From the NCBI RefSeq assembly GCF_012999535.1, contig NZ_JABBWV010000003.1:82341-146340 (forward strand): 64,000 bases of DNA, written 5' to 3'. Source of the DNA: Microbispora sp. H11081. Lineage in GTDB: Bacteria; Actinomycetota; Actinomycetes; Streptosporangiales; Streptosporangiaceae. The translations under genes were made by a program, and so were the position numbers. The notes beneath the pieces were generated by a model, which saw nothing but the letters and a program-made list of their open reading frames with translations, made no database searches and was not told where the DNA came from. Positions 58,386-64,000 of this stretch are shown here, piece by piece (the first letter of the stretch is position 1; the number at the start of each line of letters is the position of its first letter).

Positions 58386-58808
58386 TCAGGCCTCCTCGGG
58401 ACCCGCGCTTTTGGGGCCGGCGCTCTCCACGACCTCGAACGACCACAACTCGGCGTCGGTCGCGGCCGGGCCGCCCTGCCCGTGGCCGTGACCCTGGCCG
58501 TGCCCGTGACCCTGGCCGTGCCCGTGACCCTGGCCGTGGCCGTGACCCTGCGCGCCGCCCTCGGCGGCGGCCTGCGCGTGCCCCGCCTGGAACGCCCGGC
58601 TCTCCTGCCAGCGCCGGAAGTCCTCCTCGCTGCGCCACCGCGTGTAGACGAGGTAGCGGTCGCTGCCCTCCACCGGCCGCAACAGCTCGAACCACTCGAA
58701 CCCGTCGGCCGACTCGACCATCCCGGCCCGGCCGGCGAACCGCTTCTCCAGTTCGCGCCGCATCTCCTCGGGCACAGTCAGCACGTTGATCTTCACGACC
58801 GAAGGCAC
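58386..58808 (-). CDS. MhuD-like haem-degrading monooxygenase with a His-Gly repeat
   Basis: A 140-residue ABM-fold protein closely resembling mycobacterial MhuD (start VVKINVLTVPEEMRRELEKRFAGRAGMVES; then YLVYTRWRSEEDF). The residues matching MhuD's key Asn, Trp and haem-ligand His are N8, W67 and H77. Unlike MhuD, four GHGHGQ repeats (about residues 88-111) follow the haem His by ten residues; the fold then resumes with ELWSFEVVES. The eight histidines of the repeat could bind metal or haem. GTG 58808 has GGGAG 6 nt upstream. Role: probably iron recovery from haem. Confidence 0.88.
   Translation of the reverse strand: MPSVVKINVLTVPEEMRRELEKRFAGRAGMVESADGFEWFELLRPVEGSDRYLVYTRWRSEEDFRRWQESRAFQAGHAQAAAEGGAQGHGHGQGHGHGQGHGHGQGHGHGQGGPAATDAELWSFEVVESAGPKSAGPEEA
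58476..58547. repeat. Four 18-bp tandem repeats encoding GHGHGQ
   Basis: Four near-identical 18-bp units (plus-strand CTGGCCGTGCCCGTGACC, with C/G exchanges) lie in frame within the MhuD-like gene. Length in multiples of 18 allows copy-number change without frameshift. Confidence 0.9.
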
Positions 58809-58878
58809 ATCGACTCCCGTACGCTCGACTTCACCTGATACAAGACCACCTTAAGTACGCCCGGGGTGCGTACCCCAC

Positions 58879-58884
58879 TAGGCT
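58879..58884 (+). promoter_or_regulatory. -10 box of the leaderless FAH-gltX operon (TAGGCT)
   Basis: TAGGCT ends 6 nt before the GTG at 58891; no ribosome binding site lies between. Confidence 0.65.
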
Positions 58885-58890
58885 CGTGAC

Positions 58891-59661
58891 GTGCGTATCG
58901 CGAGGTTCTCGATGGGCGACCAGGTCGCCTTCGGCGTGGTGGAAGAGGGCGGTCAGGTCATCGCCCGGGTCGGCGGGCACCCGTTCCACGGGGTGGAGTT
59001 CACCGGTGAGCGGTTCCCGGTGGCCGAGGTCCGCCTGGTCGCCCCCATGCTGCCCAGCAAGATCGTCGCTATCGGCAAGAACTACGCCGACCACGCCAGG
59101 GAGATGGGCGGTGAGCCGCCGGCGGAACCGGTTGTGTTCCTCAAGCCCAACACGACCGTGATCGGCCCTTCGGAGGCGATCGCCTACCCGGCCAAGCTGT
59201 CTGAGCGGGTCGACTACGAAGGCGAACTGGCCGTGGTGATCGGCCGGCTGTGCCGTGACGTCCCCGCCGAACGAGCGGGCGACGTCATCTTCGGCTACAC
59301 CTGCGCCAACGACGTCACCGCGCGCGACCTGCAGGCCAAGGACGGCCAGTGGGCCAGGGCCAAGGGCTTCGACACGTTCTGCCCGCTCGGCCCGTGGATC
59401 GAGACCGATCTCGACCCGGCCGACCTGGCGATCACCACCACGCTCAACGGCGAGGTCAGGCAGAACAGCCGCACCTCACTCCTGCTGCACGACATCCCCG
59501 CGCTCGTCGCGTACGTGAGCGCGGTCATGACCCTGCTCCCCGGCGACGTCATCCTGACCGGCACGCCGGCCGGGGTCGGCCCGATGTCCGTGGGCGACGA
59601 GGTCGGCGTCTCCATCGAAGGAATCGGAACTCTCACTAACCGGGTGATCTCACGTGACTAG
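58891..59661 (+). CDS. Fumarylacetoacetate hydrolase-family protein
   Basis: A 256-residue enzyme of the FAH fold (fumarylpyruvate hydrolase, oxaloacetate decarboxylase or 2-hydroxydienoate isomerase activities). Motifs: [18 protein letters not shown], the metal ligands of [11 protein letters not shown], and [14 protein letters not shown]. Substrate unknown. It overlaps gltX by 8 bp, an arrangement widespread in actinomycetes. Confidence 0.92.
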   Translation: MRIARFSMGDQVAFGVVEEGGQVIARVGGHPFHGVEFTGERFPVAEVRLVAPMLPSKIVAIGKNYADHAREMGGEPPAEPVVFLKPNTTVIGPSEAIAYPAKLSERVDYEGELAVVIGRLCRDVPAERAGDVIFGYTCANDVTARDLQAKDGQWARAKGFDTFCPLGPWIETDLDPADLAITTTLNGEVRQNSRTSLLLHDIPALVAYVSAVMTLLPGDVILTGTPAGVGPMSVGDEVGVSIEGIGTLTNRVISRD

Positions 59662-61030
59662 GGTGCGCTTCGCCCCATCGCCGACCGGCATGTTCCACGT
59701 CGGCGGCGCTCGCTCCGCACTGTTCAACTGGGCGGTCGCCGAGCGGTCCGGCGGCACGTTCGTGCTGCGCATCGAGGACACCGACGCGGCACGCAACCGG
59801 CCGGAATGGACCGAGGGCATCATCTCGGCCCTCGCCTGGATCGGCATCAACGGCGACTCGCCGCACTTCGAGGGGCCGTACTTCCAGTCGGCCTACGAGC
59901 AGCAGCACCGCGAGGCCGCCGCCAAGCTGCTCACCGACGGCAAGGCCTACCACTGCACCTGCACGCGCGACGACGTGAAGGCCAGGACCGGCTCCGAGCA
60001 CCAGGGCTACGACGGCCACTGCCGCGACCGTGGCCTGACCGAGGGCGCCGTACGGTTCCGTACGCCGGACGAGGGCGTGACGGTCGTGGACGACAAGGTG
60101 CGCGGGCGGGTGGAGTTCCCCAACTCGGCGATGGAGGACTTCGTCATCGTCCGCGGGGACGGCTCGCCGCTGTTCATCCTCGCCAACGTCGTCGACGACA
60201 TGGAGATGCGGATCGACTACGTGATCCGCGCCGAGGAGCACCTGTCCAACACGCCCAAGCAGCAACTCCTGTGGCGGGCGCTCGGGGCGGAGCCGCCGGT
60301 CTGGGCGCACGTGCCCGTGATCGTGAACGAGAAGCGGCAGAAGCTGTCCAAGCGCCGCGACAAGGTGGCCCTGGAGTCCTACCGCGACGAGGGCTACCTC
60401 GCCGAGGCCATGGTCAACTACCTCATGCTGCTCGGCTGGGGTCCCGGCGACGACCGCGAGATCATGCCGTGGTCGGAGATGATGCCGCTGTTCCGGCTGG
60501 AGGACGTGAACCAGTCGCCCGCGTTCTTCGACGAGAAGAAGCTGCGGGCCTTCAACGGCGAGTACATCCGGGCGCTGCCCCGCGAGGTGTTCGCCGTCCG
60601 CTGCGAGCCGTGGCTCGACCCGTCCTGGGACCGCTCGGTGTTCGACCGGGTGGCCGACCTGGTGCAGACCCGGGTCGCCGTGCTGTCGGAGGTCACCGCC
60701 AACGTCGACTTCCTGTTCCTCGACGAGCCCGTCTTCGACCAGGCGTCGTGGGACAAGGCGATGAAGCCGGGGGCATCCGAAATCCTCGCCGGCTACGCCG
60801 AGCGGCTGGAGACGGTCGGCTGGGATCCCGAGTCGCTCAAGACGGCCCTGGAGGAGGTCGGCCTCGCCCACGGGCTCAAGCTCGGCAAGGCACAGGCCCC
60901 CGTCCGCGTGGCGATCACCGGCAGGACCGTGGGCCTGCCGCTGTTCGAGTCGATCGAGGTGCTCGGCCGGGAACGCTCACTCGACCGTCTCCGCACCGCC
61001 CTCACCCGCCTCCCCCCTCCCACGTCGTGA
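59654..61030 (+). CDS. gltX: Glutamyl-tRNA synthetase (non-discriminating type)
   Basis: A 458-residue class I synthetase. The HIGH-type motif reads [12 protein letters not shown] and KLSKR is intact (KLSKRRDK). Slightly short. With gatCAB present it is expected to charge both tRNA-Glu and tRNA-Gln with glutamate; tRNA-Gln and two tRNA-Glu genes lie 2.5 kb downstream. The stop codon TGA (61028-61030) and the last codons (PPPTS) lie inside the left end of non-coding element 2, so the C-terminus has been replaced or trimmed by that element. GTG 59654 overlaps the FAH gene. Confidence 0.96.
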   Translation: MTRVRFAPSPTGMFHVGGARSALFNWAVAERSGGTFVLRIEDTDAARNRPEWTEGIISALAWIGINGDSPHFEGPYFQSAYEQQHREAAAKLLTDGKAYHCTCTRDDVKARTGSEHQGYDGHCRDRGLTEGAVRFRTPDEGVTVVDDKVRGRVEFPNSAMEDFVIVRGDGSPLFILANVVDDMEMRIDYVIRAEEHLSNTPKQQLLWRALGAEPPVWAHVPVIVNEKRQKLSKRRDKVALESYRDEGYLAEAMVNYLMLLGWGPGDDREIMPWSEMMPLFRLEDVNQSPAFFDEKKLRAFNGEYIRALPREVFAVRCEPWLDPSWDRSVFDRVADLVQTRVAVLSEVTANVDFLFLDEPVFDQASWDKAMKPGASEILAGYAERLETVGWDPESLKTALEEVGLAHGLKLGKAQAPVRVAITGRTVGLPLFESIEVLGRERSLDRLRTALTRLPPPTS

Positions 61031-61281
61031 TCTTGTAGTTTGTCGCAACGATGACCGCTGACCAGGGCGTACTTGTTTGGTGATCATGCAGTTGTGCGTG
61101 CGCCAAGGCTCCTGCCTGCGGAAACGCCGTTCGTGATCTTGCAATTGCAAGGTCACGAACGGCGTTTTCGCTGGTGGGCGGTCTGGAAGGGCCGGAAGGT
61201 GTTAGATCACGAACGGATGCCGCGCAGGTCGGATGGCCTGCGTGCGACAAACTGCAAGATCACGGGAGGGGAGAGGGGGGG
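61010..61281 (+). repeat. Non-coding element 2 with inverted ends (MITE-like)
   Basis: The left end reads CGTGATCTTGTAGTTTGTCG after a C-rich tract; the right end TGCGACAAACTGCAAGATCAC before a G-rich tract, matching element 1 at both ends including the T/C difference between left and right. The first ~75 bp follow element 1 in order (ACCAGGGCGT, then TTTGGTGATCATGCAGTTGTG). Its left end provides the gltX stop codon; its right G-tract ends at the TAA stop of the convergent peptidase gene. Confidence 0.75.
61122..61167. terminator. 46-bp palindrome inside element 2 (bidirectional terminator)
   Basis: The sequence from AAACGCCGTTCGTGATCTTG to its complement is palindromic over 46 bp with a single mismatch, centred on AATT, with A-tracts before and T-tracts after on both strands. 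It lies between convergent gltX and peptidase genes and would fold as a strong intrinsic terminator in both directions. Confidence 0.9.
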
Positions 61282-63264
61282 TTAGAGGAGGCCGCGGCGG
61301 TCGAGGAGGGGGGTGATCTCCGGGTCCCGGCCCCGGAAATCCCGGAACGCCGTCATCGAGTCCACGCTGCCGCCCCGTGACAGCAGCGCACGGCGGAAGA
61401 TGTCGCCGTTCACCCGGCGCAGCCCGCCGTTCTCGTTGAACCAGTCGACGGTGTCGGCGTCGAGGACCTCGCTCCAGATGTAGGAGTAGTAGCCGGCGCT
61501 GTAGCCACCCGCCCAGATGTGCGCGAAATACGTGCTGCGATAGCGCGGAGGGACGGCGGGGAGGTCGACCCCCGCATCCCGCAGCGCCCGCCTCTCGAAC
61601 TCCTCCACGTCCTCCTCGCCGTCGTACGCCGTGTGCCAGGCCCAGTCGAGCAGGGTGGCGGCGAGGTACTCCACCGTGGCGAAACCCTGGTTGAACTTCT
61701 GCGTCTCCAGCATCCGGTCGACGAGGTCCTGCGGCATCGGCTCGCCCGTCTCGTGGTGCCTGGCGTACTCGGCCAGGATCTCCGGGTGGACCGCCCACAT
61801 CTCGTTCACCTGGGAGGGGTACTCGACGAAGTCGCGCGGCACGGCGGTCCCGGAGAACCGGGGATAGCGTACGTCGGAGAACAACCCGTGCAGCGCGTGC
61901 CCGAACTCGTGGAACATCGTGTTGACCTCGTCGAACGTCATCAGGGTCGGCTCGCCCTTGACGATGTTGAGGTTGTTGACCACGACCGGCCTGGTGCCCT
62001 CCAGGCCCGACTGCTTCACCAGGCTGTTCATCCAGGCCCCGCCCCGCTTGGACGCCCTGGCGTGGAAGTCGCCGAGGAACAGGCCCAGCGGGGAGCCGTC
62101 CTCGTCGCGCACCTCGAAGACCCGCGCCTCGGGGTGGTAGCCGTACAGGTCGGGGCGCTCGTGGAAGGTGACCCCGTACAGTCGCGTCGCCGCGTTGAAG
62201 ACGCCCTTCTCCAGCACGGTGTTCAGCTCGAAGTACGGACGCATGCGCCGGCTGTCGATGTCGTAACGGGCCTTGCGCACCTTCTCGGAGTAGAACGCCC
62301 AGTCCCACGGCTGGATCGGGTGCCCGGCGATCTCCTCCAGGTCCGCCTGCTCCTTGCGCGCGTTGGCCACGGCCGGCGGCACGAGCCGGTCGAGCATCTC
62401 GGTGACCGCCTGCGTGGTGCCCGCCGTCTGGTCGGCCAGGACGTATTCGGCGTGGTTCTCGTAGCCGAGCAGCCGCGCGCGCTCCCGGCGCAGCTGCGCC
62501 AACTCCTTGATCAGCTCCGCGTTGGCCGCGCCCCGCCCGACCGAGGCCCGGTGGATCCGCTCGCGCAGGGCCCGGTTGGTCAGCTCGGCCAGGGCAGGCT
62601 GCCCGGTGGGCAGGACCAGCGAGATCAGATACTTGCCGTCCAGCCCGCGTTCCTTGGCCTGGTCGGCGAGAGCCCGGACGGCGTCCCGCGACAGCCCGTC
62701 GAGCTCGGCCACGTCCTCGACCACCACGGCCCGCTCGTTGGCGTCGGCCAGCAGATTCTGCTGGAACGCCGTCCCCAGGGCCGACAGCCGCTCGTTGATC
62801 TCCCTGAGCCTGGCCTGGTCCTGCGGGCCCAGTGTGGCGCCCGCGCGGGTGAAGTCGGTGAGGTAACGCTTCAACAGCCACCGCTGCTCGTCGTCGGCCG
62901 CCTCGACCGCCTGGATGCGGGCGAACAGCTTCGCGTTGAGGTGGATCGCGTCGGCGTGCTTGGCGAGCCTCGGCGTGACGTCCTTCTGGATCTCCTGTAC
63001 GCCTGGCGTCGTGTCGGAGGACGCCTGGTTGAAGAACACGGTGGAGACCCGGTCTAGCAGGGCGCCGGACGTCTCCAGGGCCTCGATCGTGTTCTCGAAC
63101 GTCGGAGCGTCGGGGTTCGCGGCGATCGCCTCGACCTCCGCGAGATGTTCGGCCATGCCCTGCTCGAACGCCGGGGCGTAGTGCTCCTCCCTGATCTCCT
63201 GGAAGGGAGGCAGCCCGTAGGGAAGGGTGCTCGGGCTGAGGAAGGGGTTCCCGGCCGAGGTCAT
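61282..63264 (-). CDS. M3-family peptidyl-dipeptidase (Dcp-like)
   Basis: A 660-residue zinc metallopeptidase with HEFGHALHG (H452, E453, H456) and downstream Glu. NPFLSPSTLPYGLPPFQEIREEHY is the usual start and SYIWSEVLDADTVDWF a typical end. Cytoplasmic; trims peptides. ATG 63264 was preferred because the longer frame (to 63333) lacks a ribosome binding site; GAGGAG lies about 11 nt before the ATG. Confidence 0.95.
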   Translation of the reverse strand: MTSAGNPFLSPSTLPYGLPPFQEIREEHYAPAFEQGMAEHLAEVEAIAANPDAPTFENTIEALETSGALLDRVSTVFFNQASSDTTPGVQEIQKDVTPRLAKHADAIHLNAKLFARIQAVEAADDEQRWLLKRYLTDFTRAGATLGPQDQARLREINERLSALGTAFQQNLLADANERAVVVEDVAELDGLSRDAVRALADQAKERGLDGKYLISLVLPTGQPALAELTNRALRERIHRASVGRGAANAELIKELAQLRRERARLLGYENHAEYVLADQTAGTTQAVTEMLDRLVPPAVANARKEQADLEEIAGHPIQPWDWAFYSEKVRKARYDIDSRRMRPYFELNTVLEKGVFNAATRLYGVTFHERPDLYGYHPEARVFEVRDEDGSPLGLFLGDFHARASKRGGAWMNSLVKQSGLEGTRPVVVNNLNIVKGEPTLMTFDEVNTMFHEFGHALHGLFSDVRYPRFSGTAVPRDFVEYPSQVNEMWAVHPEILAEYARHHETGEPMPQDLVDRMLETQKFNQGFATVEYLAATLLDWAWHTAYDGEEDVEEFERRALRDAGVDLPAVPPRYRSTYFAHIWAGGYSAGYYSYIWSEVLDADTVDWFNENGGLRRVNGDIFRRALLSRGGSVDSMTAFRDFRGRDPEITPLLDRRGLL

Positions 63265-63415
63265 CTCTGGCGACTCCTCACGTGGTGCTGGCGTTTGTCC
63301 CAGCCTCGCACAGGTGGGGAACGCCTCCCGCACAGGAAACCCCCTGGGAGGAAGGCCCCGAAGCCTTCGGTCGGGAGGATCGGCTCAAGAGATCAGAGGG
63401 CGCGCCGCAATCGTT

Positions 63416-63445
63416 TTGGTAGTAGCTCCCAAGCTGGGCTATCCT
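63416..63445 (+). promoter_or_regulatory. Promoter of the tRNA-Gln gene
   Basis: TTGGTA (63416-63421) and TATCCT (63440-63445) are 18 bp apart, 42 bp before the tRNA. The rest of 63265-63415 shows no gene. Confidence 0.6.
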
Positions 63446-63487
63446 TTCGGAGTCGCAAGCGGGAGCCGCGAGGCCCCCGCAAGCAGA

Positions 63488-63559
63488 TGGGGTATGGGGT
63501 AATTGGCAGCCCGACGGATTCTGGCTCCGTTAGTCTAGGTTCGAGTCCTGGTACCCCAG
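63488..63559 (+). tRNA. tRNA-Gln (anticodon CTG)
   Basis: Cloverleaf by eye: acceptor TGGGGTA/TACCCCA, anticodon loop TTCTGGC between ACGGA and TCCGT, T-loop GGTTCGAGTCC; discriminator G; CCA not encoded. Reads CAG. Confidence 0.96.
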
Positions 63560-63609
63560 CTGGATCCCCCCAAGGGATTCTGCTGGAAACAGCGCAGTGC
63601 ACAGTGTAA

Positions 63610-63682
63610 GGTCCCGTCGTCTAGTGGCCTAGGACGCCGCCCTCTCAAGGCGGTAACGGCGGTTCGAATCCGCTCGGGACTA
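63610..63682 (+). tRNA. tRNA-Glu (anticodon CTC), copy 1
   Basis: Acceptor GGTCCCG/CGGGACT, anticodon stem CCGCC/GGCGG with loop CTCTCAA, T-loop GGTTCGAATCC, discriminator A. Reads GAG. Confidence 0.96.
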
Positions 63683-63695
63683 CTTCACTGCACAC

Positions 63696-63768
63696 GGCTC
63701 CGTCGTCTAGTGGCCTAGGACGCCGCCCTCTCAAGGCGGTAGCGCCGGTTCGAATCCGGTCGGGGCTA
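63696..63768 (+). tRNA. tRNA-Glu (anticodon CTC), copy 2
   Basis: Differs from copy 1 mainly in the acceptor (GGCTCCG/CGGGGCT) and T-stem (CCGG/CCGG); anticodon arm identical. A 105-bp tandem array starts at its 3' end. Confidence 0.96.
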
Positions 63769-64000
63769 CATCATCGAGACCCTCGGCACTCCCCGTGCCG
63801 GGGGTTTCGCCGTTACGGGACGCCGCGCCCTGTTCATGGCCCGCTGCGCGGGCGCGAATCCGGTCGGGGGGTACATCATCGAGACCCTCGGCACTCCCCG
63901 TGCCGGGGGTTTCGCCGTTACGGGACGCCGCGCCCTGTTCATGGCCCGCTGCGCGGGCGCGAATCCGGTCGGGGGGTACATCATCGAGACCCTCGGCACT
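63767..64000 (+). repeat. 105-bp tandem repeat with tRNA-Glu-like ends, running off the right edge
   Basis: Two identical 105-bp units (starts 63767 and 63872) and the first 24 bp of a third (63977) follow tRNA-Glu copy 2. Each unit carries a terminator-like hairpin and then GGGACGCCGC...GCGAATCCGGTCGGGG, which aligns with the anticodon-to-acceptor part of tRNA-Glu (GGACGCCGC...TCGAATCCGGTCGGGG) with a changed middle. The units therefore look like degenerate tRNA-Glu plus its terminator, duplicated in tandem. The array continues beyond the window. Confidence 0.85.
63780..63807 (+). terminator. Terminator-like hairpin after tRNA-Glu copy 2
   Basis: CCC-T-CGGCAC pairs with GTGCCG-G-GGG followed by TTT; repeated identically at 63885-63912 in the next unit. 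Confidence 0.65.

Noticed and set aside
58476..58547. Regular repeats considered as a CRISPR array
   Set aside because: Units are contiguous 18-mers inside a coding frame with no spacers. No CRISPR array or cas gene was found anywhere in the window.
63766..63999. Minus-strand open frame with 35-residue repeats across the tandem array
   Set aside because: It stays open only because the 105-bp unit is divisible by three. The DNA is better explained as tRNA-Glu-derived repeats; a repeat protein cannot be excluded without the sequence beyond the edge.

Overview
The window is about 64 kb of very GC-rich DNA from an actinomycete. Gene content (gatCAB, an NAD-dependent ligase, mnmA, ilvBNC-serA-leuB-ilvE-cimA, a CelR-type cellulase operator, frequent GTG starts and TANNNT -10 boxes) fits a filamentous Actinomycetota member, most likely of the Streptosporangiales; the family placement is inference from gene content only.

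Layout. 1-6.4 kb: a TetR regulator with its operator and the start of a gene that runs off the left edge, then a cysteine desulfurase, a hemerythrin-like protein, a DUF2231-Rieske protein, a DUF695 protein, mnmA and a metallo-beta-lactamase-fold protein. Cysteine desulfurase and MnmA together supply 2-thiouridine to tRNA. 6.4-14.4 kb: a MetE-like protein, then an apparent nitrogen-scavenging group (DUF1989, Old Yellow Enzyme, polysaccharide-deacetylase-fold hydrolase, PucR regulator, NCS1 permease, asparaginase). 14.5-23.2 kb: a small secreted protein, ligA, a broken DUF234 ATPase, a PhzF-like epimerase, a GH6 cellulase under a CelR-type operator, and a GGDEF-EAL protein. 23.3-28.4 kb: gatC-gatA-[ABC ATPase-TOPRIM pair]-gatB, an unusual operon in which a defence-like gene pair sits inside the Asp/Glu-tRNA amidotransferase genes. 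28.6-35.6 kb: a VanW protein, a PQQ-type sugar dehydrogenase lipoprotein, a 2-hydroxyacid dehydrogenase and a second GGDEF-EAL protein.

35.6-51.7 kb is the branched-chain amino acid and serine region: an attenuator with an Ile-Leu-Val leader peptide drives ilvB-ilvN-ilvC; serA, leuB and ilvE follow as separate units with strong terminators; cimA has its own Leu-Leu-Ile-Ile leader peptide and terminator. Between them lie an FHA protein, a CAP-domain secreted protein, a sugar symporter and an SseB-like protein. 52-54.2 kb holds a tight operon of truncated globin, flavohemoglobin and a DivIVA-like coiled-coil protein. 54.2-64 kb: heparinase-like secreted protein, isochorismatase-fold hydrolase, GlxA-type regulator, HD protein, an MhuD-like haem-degrading protein with a His-Gly repeat, an FAH-family enzyme, gltX, an M3 peptidase, tRNA-Gln, two tRNA-Glu genes and a 105-bp tandem repeat that looks tRNA-derived.

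Two related non-coding elements with matching inverted ends (about 35.66-36.00 and 61.01-61.28 kb) abut stop codons; one supplies the stop codon of gltX. About a dozen genes look leaderless, with a TANNNT box 6-7 nt before the start codon. The most promising new biology is the ATPase-TOPRIM pair in the gat operon, the inverted-end intergenic elements, the two parallel amino acid attenuators, and the tRNA-like tandem array at the right edge.
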